This document shows, piece by piece, positions 45,054 to 54,657 of a stretch of DNA of 64,000 nucleotides. Position numbers and translations under genes: made by a program. Where the stretch lies: NCBI GenBank assembly GCA_009377395.1, contig WHUB01000009.1, positions 472 to 64,471 on the forward strand. Direction: 5' to 3'. The stretch is from Actinophytocola sp. GTDB lineage: Bacteria; Actinomycetota; Actinomycetes; Mycobacteriales; Pseudonocardiaceae. A model generated the notes under the pieces. That model did no database searches and was not told the DNA's origin. It saw nothing but the letters and a program-made list of their open reading frames with translations. The first letter of the stretch is position 1; each line of letters starts with the position of its first letter.

Positions 45054-46592
45054 GTGCCATCCGAACCGTCCCTCGCTGACTCACTCGAACAAACGGGCGT
45101 ATCCGACAATCAATCCGTGACGATTCGACGTCGCGTGCCGCTCGCCCAGGCGACCGGCTTCCTCGGCGTGCTCCTCGTCGCGGCCAGCTCGGTGTCGGTG
45201 GCCGCCGTGCCGGTCGACGTCGACCCCACCGCGATCCCCGTGCTCGGCGGCCTCGCGGAGCGACCCGTGCTCGGCCTCGCGGCCGCGCTCGTCGGCATGG
45301 GCCTCGCCGTCATCGGCTGGCTGCTGCTGGGCACGGTGCTCATCGGGCAGTCGGCGCACGCGGTGTCGCCGCGCCGCGTGCTGGCGACCCTGGCGCTGTG
45401 GGCGGCCCCGCTGCTGGTCGTGCCGCCGATGTTCAGTGACGACGTCTACAGCTACCTCGGCCAGGGCGCCATCGCGAATCTCGGCTCCGACCCCTACACC
45501 GGCGGCCCCGCCGACTACCTCGACCCCGCCAACCCGCTCGCCCGCAACGTCAGCGGGTACTGGGAACACTCGGCCGCACCGTACGGGCCGCTGTTTCTGC
45601 TGCTGGCGCAGCTGATCGTGCGGATCGCGGGCACGGACGTCATCGCGGGCATCGCCCTGCACCGGATCGCCGAGCTGGTCGGGATCGCGCTGGTGCTGTG
45701 GGCGTTGCCCGCGCTGGCCCGGCGCACCGGGGCGAGGGTGCAGACCGTGTTGTGGCTCGGGATGCTGAACCCGTTGTTGCTGTTCCACCTCATCGGCGGC
45801 ATCCACAACGACGGGCTGATGCTCGGGCTGATGCTGGCCGGTACCGAGGTCGCGCTGCGCGGACTCGACCGCGACCGGATCGGCGTCGTTCCGCTGGTGG
45901 CGGGCCTCGGCCTGATCGGTACTGCCGCAGCGGTGAAACTGCCCGCCGCGGCGGCGCTTTCGGTGGTCACGGTGGCGCTTACCCGGCGTTGGGGTGGCGG
46001 GATCACCCTCGGTCGAAGCGTCACGGTGACGGTGCTGCCGTTCGCGGTCGTGATGGCCGCGTTGTCGCTGATCAGCGGCTACGGGCTCGGCTGGGTCGCC
46101 GGGCTGAGCACGCCGGGTGAGGTGAGCAGCTGGCTCGCGCCGACCAACCAGGCGGGCTTCCTCGCCGGCGGCGTCGGCATGCTGTTCGGTGCCGACATCA
46201 CCGAGACCGCGATCAGCGTCGGCAAGGTCGTCGGCGGCGTCACCGCGCTCCCGGTCGGCGCGGTGGTGTTGGCGAGGATGCTCGCCGGCCGAGTCGAGCC
46301 GATCACCGGCCTCGGGCTGCTGTTCGCGGTGGCGATCGTCTGCGGCCCGGTGGTGCAGCCGTGGTACCTGCTGTGGTGTGTGCTGCCGTTCGCGGCGGCC
46401 GGGTTGGCGGTGCGACGTCGCTGGCAGCTCGCCTGGCTTAGCGCGGTGCTCGCGGCGATCGTGCCGCCGCTCGGCTCGGACCTGCACGGCGACATGGCGA
46501 GCATCGCGCTCGGCTACGGTATCGCCGCCGCCGTGCTCGGGGCGATCGTGCTGGCAGGGCGCTATCTCAGGATTGCTTCGCCCGCTGCTTGA
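45054..46592 (+). CDS. Polyprenol-phosphomannose-dependent alpha-1,6-mannosyltransferase (MptB-like)
   Basis: 512 aa, GTG start. A GT-C membrane enzyme with about 12 hydrophobic segments and the acidic loop motif [15 protein letters not shown] after the first helices, plus [23 protein letters not shown] and [14 protein letters not shown]. MptA/MptB elongate the mannan core of lipomannan in mycolata and relatives. It converges on dnaA, and the two coding ends overlap by 26 bp. Substrate assignment is by family resemblance; the position near oriC is odd. Confidence 0.85.
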   Translation: MPSEPSLADSLEQTGVSDNQSVTIRRRVPLAQATGFLGVLLVAASSVSVAAVPVDVDPTAIPVLGGLAERPVLGLAAALVGMGLAVIGWLLLGTVLIGQSAHAVSPRRVLATLALWAAPLLVVPPMFSDDVYSYLGQGAIANLGSDPYTGGPADYLDPANPLARNVSGYWEHSAAPYGPLFLLLAQLIVRIAGTDVIAGIALHRIAELVGIALVLWALPALARRTGARVQTVLWLGMLNPLLLFHLIGGIHNDGLMLGLMLAGTEVALRGLDRDRIGVVPLVAGLGLIGTAAAVKLPAAAALSVVTVALTRRWGGGITLGRSVTVTVLPFAVVMAALSLISGYGLGWVAGLSTPGEVSSWLAPTNQAGFLAGGVGMLFGADITETAISVGKVVGGVTALPVGAVVLARMLAGRVEPITGLGLLFAVAIVCGPVVQPWYLLWCVLPFAAAGLAVRRRWQLAWLSAVLAAIVPPLGSDLHGDMASIALGYGIAAAVLGAIVLAGRYLRIASPAA

Positions 46593-48132
46593 TCCGGCTG
46601 GTCAGCTCCTGCACCTGGTCGTAGATCCGCCTGCGCTCGGCCATCTCCTTGCGGATCTTCTTGTCCGCGTGCATGACCGTGGTGTGGTCGCGCCCGCCGA
46701 AGGTCTGGCCGATCCTCGGCAGCGACATGTCGGTCAGCTCCCGGCACAGGTACATCGAGATCTGCCGCGCGGTGGCGAGCGCCTTCGTCTTTCCCGGCCC
46801 GCACAGGTCGTCGACCGCGACGTCGAAGAACTCGGCCGTGACACCCATGATCGTCGTCGCGGTGATCTCCGGGGTCTGCGAGTCCGGGATCAGGTCGCGC
46901 AGCACGATCTCGGCCAGGCCGACCTCGACCGGCTGTTGGTTGAGCGAGGCGAACGCGGTCACCCTGATCAGGGCGCCCTCGAGCTCGCGGATGTTGGCCT
47001 CGATCCGGTTGGCGATGAACTCGAGCACGTCGCCGGGGACGTCGAGCCGGTCCTGCGCCGCCTTCTTGCGCAGGATGGCGATGCGGGTCTCCAGTTCCGG
47101 GGGCTGGATGTCGGTGATCAGACCCCACTCGAACCGGGTGCGCAGCCGGTCCTCCAGCGTCTCGAGCCGCTTGGGCGGGCGGTCGGAGGACACCACGATC
47201 TGCTTGTTCGCGTTGTGCAGCGTGTTGAAGGTGTGGAAGAACTCCTCCTGGGTTCCTTCCTTGCCCTCCAGGAACTGGATGTCGTCGACGAGCAGGATGT
47301 CGATGTCGCGGTAGCGGCGCTGGAAGGCGACCTTGCGGTCGTCACGCAGTGAGTTGATGAAGTCGTTCGTGAACTCTTCGGTCGAGACGTAGCGCACCCG
47401 CATGCCGGGGAAGAGCCGCTGGGCGTAGTGCCCGACCGCGTGCAGCAGGTGGGTCTTGCCGAGTCCGGACTCGCCCCAGACGAACAGCGGGTTGTAGGCC
47501 CGCGACGGCGCCTCGGCGACGGCGACGGCCGCGGCGTGGGCGAACCGGTTCGACGCCCCGATGACGAAGGTGTCGAAGGTGTACTTCTCGTTGAGCCGGG
47601 TCTTGGAGGTCTGCGGTTTGGCTGGCGCGGTGTAGGGCTGGCCCGCGACCGGACGGCCGGAGAAGGTGGGCCAGATCTCGTGGACGGCGGCCATGGCCTC
47701 GCCCTCTTCATCGACCTCGTCGTCCTCGGACTCGCTGCCCTGCTCCCCGCTTCCCGAGCCACTGGCGCCATTGGTGCGGTGGTTCTCGGTCGCCTTGCCG
47801 TTCTCGGTCGGCGCCGCCTGGCCCGCCGCCACCGGCTGGGCGGTCGCGGCCGGCATCTGGTCCCCGGCTTCGACGGTGTCGACCTTGACCGCGAGCGACA
47901 CCGACCGGCCGAGCCGCCGCGAGAGCGCGTCGGTGATCGGATCGCGGAGCGCGCGCTCGATCGCTTCCTTCGCGAAATCACTCGGCGCGGCGAGCAGCGC
48001 GGTGCCGTCGAGGAGCCCGATCGGTCTCGTCACCCGCATCCACGCCCGTTGCTGCGGAGAAAGCGTCCCGCTGGACAGCTCCCGGACGACTTGCTCCCAC
48101 ACAACGCCCAAATTGACTTGGTGTTCGGACAC
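46567..48132 (-). CDS. dnaA: Chromosomal replication initiator DnaA
   Basis: 521 aa, GTG start with GGGAGGGGAG upstream. Domain I ([20 protein letters not shown]), a long acidic linker domain II ([14 protein letters not shown]) typical of actinobacteria, AAA domain III ([40 protein letters not shown]) and domain IV with the DnaA-box helix [18 protein letters not shown]. It acts at the oriC 2.4 kb downstream. Its 3' end overlaps the convergent mannosyltransferase gene. Confidence 0.98.
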   Translation of the reverse strand: MSEHQVNLGVVWEQVVRELSSGTLSPQQRAWMRVTRPIGLLDGTALLAAPSDFAKEAIERALRDPITDALSRRLGRSVSLAVKVDTVEAGDQMPAATAQPVAAGQAAPTENGKATENHRTNGASGSGSGEQGSESEDDEVDEEGEAMAAVHEIWPTFSGRPVAGQPYTAPAKPQTSKTRLNEKYTFDTFVIGASNRFAHAAAVAVAEAPSRAYNPLFVWGESGLGKTHLLHAVGHYAQRLFPGMRVRYVSTEEFTNDFINSLRDDRKVAFQRRYRDIDILLVDDIQFLEGKEGTQEEFFHTFNTLHNANKQIVVSSDRPPKRLETLEDRLRTRFEWGLITDIQPPELETRIAILRKKAAQDRLDVPGDVLEFIANRIEANIRELEGALIRVTAFASLNQQPVEVGLAEIVLRDLIPDSQTPEITATTIMGVTAEFFDVAVDDLCGPGKTKALATARQISMYLCRELTDMSLPRIGQTFGGRDHTTVMHADKKIRKEMAERRRIYDQVQELTSRIKQRAKQS

Positions 48133-48676
48133 CTGCTCGGCTCCCCTCCCCTCTGGTTCACGACGATGCCGGCGTCAATGTCGGTAACGACCGCTCGCCA
48201 AGATCACCTGAGTGGCCACCTGCCCAGCAGGTATCCACATGGTTATCCACAACTGTGCACTAATGTACTGCGGCCGCAGAATGGTCTGCGGCCGAGTGCC
48301 TAAGCTATCTGGCAGAGGTGTGGCAAGGAGCCGCGCGTCTCGGTGAAAACCTCAGAAGAGGAACGCTAACAAGCACTGCGGGCCGCCACAAGACATCCAT
48401 GGCGGCAAGCATCGCACCATACCGGGCGCGTCGCCAGTCGTTCCAACTATCGTGACGGCGTGTCGTTACCGGGGGCCGGTGAAGACCGGGCGCGGCCGAG
48501 TGCGTACCCTCGTAAGGTCTCCCGTCGACACCGGGCGGGTTTTGCGTGCCCGGGTCCGCCCGCCACGTTCAGCGGAGCCAGAGGTCGGTCGGAGACACAC
48601 CAGACGCAGGTGACTGCGGGCGCCAGAACCAGGCAGCCCGACAGTCGAGAATCGTACGAAACCGGGAGACACTGCC
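48133..48676. promoter_or_regulatory. dnaA-rpmH divergent intergenic region with DnaA boxes
   Basis: 544 bp with no gene. TTATCCACA at 48243-48251 and a TATCCACA at 48232-48239 lie about 100 bp upstream of dnaA and probably mediate autoregulation. A perfect hairpin (CGGCCGCAGA-atgg-TCTGCGGCCG, 48271-48294) sits just beyond them. The rpmH promoter must lie between there and 48660, but I could not assign its boxes. Confidence 0.7.
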
Positions 48677-48820
48677 GTGGCCAAGGGTAAGCGCACCTTC
48701 CAGCCGAACAACCGTCGACGTTCCCGCAAGCACGGGTTCCGGCTCCGGATGCGGACGCGCGCGGGCAGGGCCATCCTGGCCGCCCGGCGCCGTAAGGGCC
48801 GCGCGAAGCTGTCAGCCTGA
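48677..48820 (+). CDS. rpmH: 50S ribosomal protein L34
   Basis: 47 aa, GTG start with GGGAG upstream; missed by the ORF track because it is short. The sequence is classic L34: [42 protein letters not shown]. It is followed by rnpA after 21 bp. Confidence 0.98.
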   Translation: MAKGKRTFQPNNRRRSRKHGFRLRMRTRAGRAILAARRRKGRAKLSA

Positions 48821-48841
48821 GTTCCGGGCAGCGAGGCAGGC

Positions 48842-49219
48842 TTGTTACCCGCATCCGCGCGACTGCGCCGGAGTGAGGATTTTCGCCTGGTCATGCGCAG
48901 CGGCGCACGATCAGGCCGACGCAGGCTTGTCGTCCATGTCCTGACCGACGACCCGGCCGGCACTCCGGTGCGGGCCGGGTTCGTCGTGAGTAAGTCGGTT
49001 GGGAACGCCGTCGTCCGGCATCGGGTCATCCGTCGGCTGCGTCACCTGGTTGCAGCCAGGCTGGGAACGTTGCCGCGCGGCACGACGTTGGTCGTACGTG
49101 CGCTCCCCCCTGCCGCCTCGGCCAGCAGCGCGGAACTCGGCAAGGATCTCGACCGGGCGCTACGCAAGCTCGGGCTCGGCAGTAAGGAGCGCGAGACCGC
49201 TGCCGGGGACCCGGCGTGA
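48842..49219 (+). CDS. rnpA: Ribonuclease P protein component
   Basis: 125 aa. TTG start at 48842 gives the family N-terminus [20 protein letters not shown]. The RNR-type motif is visible as [20 protein letters not shown]. It binds the RNase P RNA for tRNA 5' maturation. The stop overlaps the yidD start by 4 nt. Confidence 0.95.
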   Translation: MLPASARLRRSEDFRLVMRSGARSGRRRLVVHVLTDDPAGTPVRAGFVVSKSVGNAVVRHRVIRRLRHLVAARLGTLPRGTTLVVRALPPAASASSAELGKDLDRALRKLGLGSKERETAAGDPA

Positions 49220-49629
49220 ACACGAGCATGGCACCGGACCGTGACAGCGCCGGCCGGGGCCTCGAAGAAGGTGACGGCCGGATGAGCGAGCACGACGTCG
49301 ACGTCGCGCCGCCCGTCACGGCCACCCCCGGACCACTCGCCTGGCTGTTGCAGCTTCCGATCCGGCTTTACCGCCTGGTGCTGGCCCCGATCATCCCGCC
49401 GTGCTGCCGCTTCTACCCCAGTTGCAGTGCCTATGCCATGGAGGCCCTGGCCCGGCACGGCGCATTCCGCGGTCTTTACCTCGCCGCGCGCCGGTTGCTC
49501 CGCTGCGGGCCATGGCATCCCGGCGGGCTCGACTTCGTTCCCGACCGTTTCAGCCTCCGTGTCCAGCGTGACACGACGAGTAGTCCGGACGATCCGGACC
49601 GTGACAGTTCGACGCAGGAGTTGCCGTAG
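49216..49629 (+). CDS. yidD: Membrane protein insertion efficiency factor YidD
   Basis: 137 aa with a 35-residue polar extension; an internal start near MSEHDVDV is possible. Core: [55 protein letters not shown]. Cytoplasmic membrane-associated partner of YidC. Its stop overlaps the yidC start by 1 nt. Confidence 0.95.
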   Translation: MNTSMAPDRDSAGRGLEEGDGRMSEHDVDVAPPVTATPGPLAWLLQLPIRLYRLVLAPIIPPCCRFYPSCSAYAMEALARHGAFRGLYLAARRLLRCGPWHPGGLDFVPDRFSLRVQRDTTSSPDDPDRDSSTQELP

Positions 49630-50876
49630 TGTTCGAATATCTTCTCTACTACCCGGTCACGTTCATCTTGTGGGTCTGGCACAAGGTGTTCGGCTTTGTG
49701 TTCGACGAGGCCAACGCGATCTCCTGGGTACTGGGCATCGTCTTCCTGACCTTCACCGTCAGGGCGATCCTGTTCAAGCCGTTCGTGAGCCAGGTCCGCT
49801 CGATGAAGAAGATGCAGGACTTCGCTCCCGAGATCAAGAAGATCCAGAAGCGCTACGCGAACGATCGGCAGCGGCAGGCGCAGGCGATGCAGAAGCTGCA
49901 GCGCGAGCACGGCGTCAACCCGCTCGGCGGCTGCCTGCCGATCCTGCTCCAGGTCCCGGTCTTCATCGGCCTGAACCACACGCTGCGCGCGTTCCAGTAC
50001 CACTACGATAACCATCCGAACTGGGGCAACTACTTCTTCGACCGCACCGGTGTCGAGCAGTACATCAACGCCGACCTGTTCGGCTCGCACCTCGGTCAGG
50101 CGATCTACAACACCGGGCTCACCGGTGGCAGCGGTGATGGCGCCTTCCACGCCACCGCGATCCCGGTCGCGATCCCGCTGATGATCCTGGCCAGCATTTT
50201 GACGCACCTGACCGCGCGGCACTCGGTGGAGCGGCAGAACCCGGCGTCCGCGACGCAGCAGACCGCCATGATGAACAAGCTGACGCTGTACATCTTCCCA
50301 GTCGGCCTGCTGGTGTTCGGTGCGTTCTTGCCGATCGGTCTGCTGGTCTACTTCCTCTCCAACAACGCGTGGACGCTGATGCAGCAGCGAGTCGTCTACA
50401 CCAAGATCGACAAGGAGGAAGAGGCGAAGAAGGCCGAGGTGACCGAGAAGCGGAGCACCCTCGCGCCGAAGCCGGGCCAGAAGCCGGGCCAGAAGCCGAG
50501 CCAGAAGCCGAGCCAGAAGCCGAGCCAGAAGCCGAGCCAGAAGCCGAGCCAGAAGCCGAGCCAGCAGAAGAAGCGCACGACGAGCACGTCGACGAAGAGC
50601 GGCACCACGAAGAACGCCTCCACCAAGAGCGGCACTGCGGCGAAGAAGCAGCAAGGCCAGACCAAGTCCCAGGGACAGAGCAAGGCCAAGAGCCAGAGCA
50701 AGTCGAAGGCGACTCAAGGCTCGTCCGGGGGCAAGGCGGCAGATGACACGTCGTCCGGTGATTCATCCGGTAACTCATCCAGCAAGTCATCGAGTACAGC
50801 GCCACAGAACGGTTCGAGCGAGTCGGGTTCGGTGAGCGGCACCGCGAAGAAGAACGCCGACCGGAAACGGCGCTAG
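49629..50876 (+). CDS. yidC: Membrane protein insertase YidC
   Basis: 415 aa, GTG start. Five-helix insertase core (YLLYYPVTFILWVWHKVFGF, AISWVLGIVFLTFTVRAILF, LGGCLPILLQVPVFIGLNH, PVAIPLMILASILTHLTA, VGLLVFGAFLPIGLLVYFL) with the hydrophilic-groove Arg in FTVRAILF. The cytoplasmic tail of about 150 residues is Lys/Ser/Gln-rich and includes eight KPxQ units, probably for ribosome contact. Followed by jag after 20 bp. Confidence 0.96.
   Translation: MFEYLLYYPVTFILWVWHKVFGFVFDEANAISWVLGIVFLTFTVRAILFKPFVSQVRSMKKMQDFAPEIKKIQKRYANDRQRQAQAMQKLQREHGVNPLGGCLPILLQVPVFIGLNHTLRAFQYHYDNHPNWGNYFFDRTGVEQYINADLFGSHLGQAIYNTGLTGGSGDGAFHATAIPVAIPLMILASILTHLTARHSVERQNPASATQQTAMMNKLTLYIFPVGLLVFGAFLPIGLLVYFLSNNAWTLMQQRVVYTKIDKEEEAKKAEVTEKRSTLAPKPGQKPGQKPSQKPSQKPSQKPSQKPSQKPSQQKKRTTSTSTKSGTTKNASTKSGTAAKKQQGQTKSQGQSKAKSQSKSKATQGSSGGKAADDTSSGDSSGNSSSKSSSTAPQNGSSESGSVSGTAKKNADRKRR
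50469..50564. repeat. 12-bp tandem repeat in the yidC tail (eight copies)
   Basis: Eight in-frame 12-bp units encode KPGQ twice and KPSQ six times; the six KPSQ units are nearly identical at DNA level, so copy number may vary between strains. Confidence 0.92.
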
Positions 50877-50896
50877 GGCAGAGAAGGAGACCGATC

Positions 50897-51454
50897 ATGG
50901 CTGAGACGGCGCAGAAGGCTGTCGAGTCGGAACCCGCCGACGTGGTCGCACCGGAAGACGCACCACGGTCGGAGCGGTCCGGCGAGGCCGACGACGCGTT
51001 GGTGCGAGAGGGCGACATCGCCGGTGACTATCTTGAGCGGCTGCTCGATCTGCTCGACTACGACGGCGACATCGACCTCGACGTCGAGAGCGGCCGGGCG
51101 ATCGTGAGCATCGACGGCGGTGAGGACCTCGACAAGCTCGTCGGCCCGCGCGGCAATGTGCTCGAGGCGTTGCAGGAGCTGACCCGGCTCGCGGTGCAGC
51201 AGGAGACCGGGATTCGGAGCAGGCTGATGCTCGACATCGCCGGGTGGCGGGCCGACCGCCGCGAGGAGCTGAGCGAGCTGGGCAGGACGGCGGCGGAGCG
51301 CGTCGCGGAGACCGGCGAGCCCGCTCGGCTGAAGCCGATGACGCCGTTCGAGCGCAAGGTCGTGCACGACGCGGTCGCGGAGGTGACCGGCGTGACGAGC
51401 GAGAGCGAGGGCGAGGAGCCGCGGCGGCGGGTCGTGGTGATTCCGGAAACCTGA
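50897..51454 (+). CDS. jag: KhpB/Jag-type RNA-binding protein (KH-R3H)
   Basis: 185 aa. An acidic N-terminus replaces the Jag_N domain. A KH domain (IVSIDGGEDLDKLVGPRGNV, LEALQELTRLAVQQ) is followed by an R3H domain (RLMLDIAGWRADRREELSEL, MTPFERKVVHDAVAEV). RNA-binding factor, working with KhpA in other bacteria. SD AGAAGGAG precedes the ATG. Conserved in this yidC operon. Confidence 0.93.
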   Translation: MAETAQKAVESEPADVVAPEDAPRSERSGEADDALVREGDIAGDYLERLLDLLDYDGDIDLDVESGRAIVSIDGGEDLDKLVGPRGNVLEALQELTRLAVQQETGIRSRLMLDIAGWRADRREELSELGRTAAERVAETGEPARLKPMTPFERKVVHDAVAEVTGVTSESEGEEPRRRVVVIPET

Positions 51455-51515
51455 GCGACAAGCCAACGACGACGGGGCGGTCCGATGGGGCCGCCCCGTT
51501 TTCTTGTGTCACCGG

Positions 51516-51576
51516 GTTTCACGTGAAACGGCGGCGCGGCCGGTGTGTCGGCGAGGGGCTGGGTTTCACGTGAAAC
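51516..51576. promoter_or_regulatory. parS: Two perfect parS centromere sites
   Basis: GTTTCACGTGAAAC occurs at 51516-51529 and 51563-51576, 47 bp apart, in the jag-rsmG gap. It is the core of the bacterial parS consensus bound by ParB, whose gene lies 2 kb downstream. Confidence 0.95.
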
Positions 51577-51642
51577 CCGGTGTGTGCCGGGCGGCCGATG
51601 GGCGTGAGGGAGAATCAAGCTCCTCACAGAGCTGGAGATGAT

Positions 51643-52326
51643 ATGAGCGCGGTTGAGCATTCGGCACCGACACCCGACCTGGCGCGACGAGTCTTCGGCG
51701 ACCACGTGGCACAGGCCGAGGAGTTCGCCACCTTCCTCGTCGACCGCGGCGTCGTCCGGGGCGTGATCGGTCCTCGCGAGGTAGACCGTCTCTGGGACCG
51801 CCATCTCCTGAACTCCGCCGTGCTGTCCGAGCGGATCCCGGACGGCGCTCGCGTGATCGATGTCGGTTCCGGCGGCGGCTTCCCCGGCGTGCCGGTGGCG
51901 ATCGTGCGACCGGACGTCGACATGGTGTTGCTGGAGCCGATGGCCCGGCGAATCGACTGGCTGCATGAGGTCGTCGACCGGCTCGGGCTGGCGAACGCGA
52001 CGGTGCTCCGGGGTCGCGCGGAAGAACGCGCGGTCCGGGACTCGGTCGGCACGGCGGATGTGGTGACCGCGCGTGCCCTCGCGCCGCTCGGTCGGCTGGC
52101 CAGATGGTGCCTCCCACTAGTTCGCCAGGACGGCTCGATTTTCGCCCTCAAGGGTGAGAGCGCGGCCGACGAGATCGGGCGGGACGCGCACGAGATTCGC
52201 TCGGCGGGCGGGCTGGATCCGGTCGTGCTTCAGTGCGGCAGCGGCGTCCTGGAGCGGCCGACGACCGTGGTGCGGATCCGCAAGGGTGGGCCGCGAGCCG
52301 GGCGGTCCCGCCGGAAAAGAGCGTGA
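51643..52326 (+). CDS. rsmG: 16S rRNA m7G527 methyltransferase RsmG (GidB)
   Basis: 227 aa from ATG 51643 with GGAG upstream; the tracked ORF start lies among the parS sites. SAM motif I as RVIDVGSGGGFPGVPVAIV, then VVTARALAPLGRLARW and LKGESAADEI. It methylates G527 of 16S rRNA. Conserved neighbour of parAB. Confidence 0.95.
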   Translation: MSAVEHSAPTPDLARRVFGDHVAQAEEFATFLVDRGVVRGVIGPREVDRLWDRHLLNSAVLSERIPDGARVIDVGSGGGFPGVPVAIVRPDVDMVLLEPMARRIDWLHEVVDRLGLANATVLRGRAEERAVRDSVGTADVVTARALAPLGRLARWCLPLVRQDGSIFALKGESAADEIGRDAHEIRSAGGLDPVVLQCGSGVLERPTTVVRIRKGGPRAGRSRRKRA

Positions 52327-52487
52327 CGACGGGCCGGGGGTGTGTTTCGTGTCCAACGCGCCCCTACGCTGTTCTACTTCCCACCTCGGCCATGGGAGGA
52401 TGATGCCGCCGCGCTCGGACGGGGTGTGCGCCGTCGGATGGTCGCGGACCGATCGCACAGACAACGAGCTGTCGCCGGTCGAGGAGC

Positions 52488-53510
52488 TTGAATGTTGCTA
52501 CACCACGACAAGACAGGGATGTTCCACGTGAAACGGTGCACGCTCAAGCAAGCGAGTACAGCGACGAGCGCAGGCGGGAGGTGCCTGCACCCGTGAACCC
52601 CCCAGCCGTTCCCGGCGAGCAGGGCAATGCGCCGGCCTGGACCCCCATCGCCGAAGAGGCCGTTCGCGCGGCGCGGGTCCTTCACCCCCAAGACAACGCG
52701 CTCCCCCGCCCCACCAAACGACGCGTCATCACGGTCGCGAACCAGAAGGGCGGCGTCGGCAAGACCACCAGCGCCGTGAACCTCGCGGCCGCCCTCGCTC
52801 TCCACGGTCTCCGGGTGCTCGTGATCGACCTGGACCCCCAAGGCAACGCCAGCACGGCGCTCGGCGTCGAGCACCGCTCCGGCACGCCCTCGATCTACGA
52901 GGTGCTGATCGGAGACGTGTCGGTGCCCGACGCGACGTCGGTGAGCGACCAGTCCGACAACCTCTTCTGCGTCCCGGCGACGATCGACCTCGCTGGCTCC
53001 GAGATCGAGCTGGTCGAGATGTCCTCGCGCGAGTCCCGGCTCAAGGAGGCGCTCACGAGCCAGTCCTTGGACGCGATGGACGTCGACTACGTCTTCATCG
53101 ACTGCCCGCCGTCGCTCGGTCTGCTCACGGTGAACGCGCTCGTGGCCGCGCACGAGGTGATGATCCCGATCCAGTGCGAGTACTACGCGCTGGAGGGGCT
53201 CGGTCAGCTGCTCAGCAACATCGAGCTGGTGCAGGCTCACCTCAATCGCGATCTGACCGTCTCCACGATCCTGCTCACGATGTACGACGGCCGGACGAAG
53301 CTCGCCGATCAGGTCGCGGAAGAGGTCAGGAAGCACTTCGGCGAGGTCGTGCTCCGCACCATCATCCCCCGCAGCGTGAAGGTCTCCGAGGCACCCGGCT
53401 ATGGCCAGACCGTGCTCGCCTACGATCCCGGTTCGCGGGGATCGATGAGCTACGTCGACGCGGCCAAGGAAGTCGCCGAACGGGGTGTCGAGCGCCAGGA
53501 TGCGTCGTGA
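52488..53510 (+). CDS. parA: Chromosome partitioning ATPase ParA (Soj)
   Basis: 340 aa as tracked, TTG start with GAGGAG almost touching, so a start a few codons later (for example GTG 52536) is possible. The N-terminal 75 residues are disordered (TPIAEEAVRAARVLHPQDNA). Deviant Walker A is VANQKGGVGKTTSAVNLAAA, Walker A' LVIDLDPQGNASTALG, Walker B DYVFIDCPPSLGLLTVNALV. Acts with ParB on parS sites to segregate origins. A parS-like site lies within its first codons. Confidence 0.95.
   Translation: MNVATPRQDRDVPRETVHAQASEYSDERRREVPAPVNPPAVPGEQGNAPAWTPIAEEAVRAARVLHPQDNALPRPTKRRVITVANQKGGVGKTTSAVNLAAALALHGLRVLVIDLDPQGNASTALGVEHRSGTPSIYEVLIGDVSVPDATSVSDQSDNLFCVPATIDLAGSEIELVEMSSRESRLKEALTSQSLDAMDVDYVFIDCPPSLGLLTVNALVAAHEVMIPIQCEYYALEGLGQLLSNIELVQAHLNRDLTVSTILLTMYDGRTKLADQVAEEVRKHFGEVVLRTIIPRSVKVSEAPGYGQTVLAYDPGSRGSMSYVDAAKEVAERGVERQDAS
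52521..52534. promoter_or_regulatory. parS: Third parS-like site at the start of parA
   Basis: GTTCCACGTGAAAC differs from the perfect core at one base and lies inside the first codons of parA as tracked, 945 bp from the other two sites. It could bind ParB and influence parAB expression. Confidence 0.8.
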
Positions 53511-53577
53511 TCGGCCCGGCGCGGGGCATACTCGTTCACGTCGGCACGATCGCTGACTCAGGAGGACAGGAGTAGGC

Positions 53578-54558
53578 ATGGTTGAGCGAAGGGGTGGGCT
53601 CGGCAAGGGGCTCGCGGCGCTGATCCCTACCGGCCCCGCGACGGCGGACGACCAGGACGGTGAGGCCGCACCGAAGGCCAACATCAAGGTCGTCAACAAC
53701 GCGGACTGGTTCGCCGCGAACGGTTCCATCAGCAAGCCACACGGCGAGGTGGCCGGTGCGGTGTACCAAGAGGTGCCCGTCGCTTCGGTCACGCCCAACC
53801 CCCGGCAGCCCCGGCAGGTCTTCGACGAGGAGTCGCTGGCCGAGCTGCAGCACTCGATCCGCGAGTTCGGCCTCATGCAGCCGATCGTGGTGCGGCAGCT
53901 CGAAGACGAGAACTACGAGCTCGTCATGGGCGAGCGGCGGCTGCGTGCCGCCGAGCGGGCCGGTCTGGACAAGATCCCCGCGATCGTGCGGCAGACCGCG
54001 GACGACGCGATGCTGCGCGACGCACTGCTGGAGAACATCCACCGGGTCCAGCTGAACCCGCTCGAAGAGGCGTCCGCGTACCAGCAGCTGCTGGAAGAGT
54101 TCGAGGTGACCCACGAGGAGCTCGCCGGTCGCATCGGCCGAAGCCGCCCCGTCATCACCAACACCATCCGGCTGCTCCGGCTCCCCTTCCCGGTGCAGCG
54201 GCGGGTCGCGGCCGGGGTGCTGTCCGCCGGGCACGCCCGCGCCCTGCTGTCGCTCGAAGATCCGGACAGCCAGGAGGACCTCGCCGGCCGCATCGTGTCG
54301 GAGGGTCTCTCCGTCCGCGCGACCGAGGAAGCGGTCACGCTCGCCAAGCGAGAGGAACCGGCCAAGCCGAAGCCGCAACAGCGCAAGCCGATGCAGGCGC
54401 CCGGTTTACAGGAGACCGCCGAGCGGCTTTCCGACGCTTTCGACACCAAGGTGAAAATCGACCTCGGAAAGCGAAAGGGTCGGATCGTCGTCGAGTTCGG
54501 CTCGGTCGATGATTTGGAGCGCATTATCGGGCTGATGGACCCGAACAAATCATCGTAG
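53578..54558 (+). CDS. parB: Chromosome partitioning protein ParB (Spo0J)
   Basis: 326 aa. N-terminal ParA-stimulating motif [17 protein letters not shown]-binding motifs ([42 protein letters not shown]), HTH ([20 protein letters not shown]) and C-terminal dimer part ([20 protein letters not shown]). It loads on parS as a CTP-dependent clamp. Converges on the D-Ala ligase-like gene with a 99-bp gap. Confidence 0.96.
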   Translation: MVERRGGLGKGLAALIPTGPATADDQDGEAAPKANIKVVNNADWFAANGSISKPHGEVAGAVYQEVPVASVTPNPRQPRQVFDEESLAELQHSIREFGLMQPIVVRQLEDENYELVMGERRLRAAERAGLDKIPAIVRQTADDAMLRDALLENIHRVQLNPLEEASAYQQLLEEFEVTHEELAGRIGRSRPVITNTIRLLRLPFPVQRRVAAGVLSAGHARALLSLEDPDSQEDLAGRIVSEGLSVRATEEAVTLAKREEPAKPKPQQRKPMQAPGLQETAERLSDAFDTKVKIDLGKRKGRIVVEFGSVDDLERIIGLMDPNKSS

Positions 54559-54657
54559 CCAGCAAACCACCGCTTTTCCGGCAAATAGGACCAATGAGAA
54601 CGGCGAAATGGCTGCGGCCCCCACTCCAGGTCAATTCGTCACGGTGATGATTCGCGA

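Noticed and set aside
46079-46504. Minus-strand ORFs opposite the mannosyltransferase gene
   Set aside because: Shadows of the GT-C gene; composition is low-complexity and no domain is present.
50396-50701. Minus-strand Trp/Phe/Leu/Gly repeat ORF opposite yidC
   Set aside because: It is the reverse translation of the KPSQ tandem repeat, not an independent gene.
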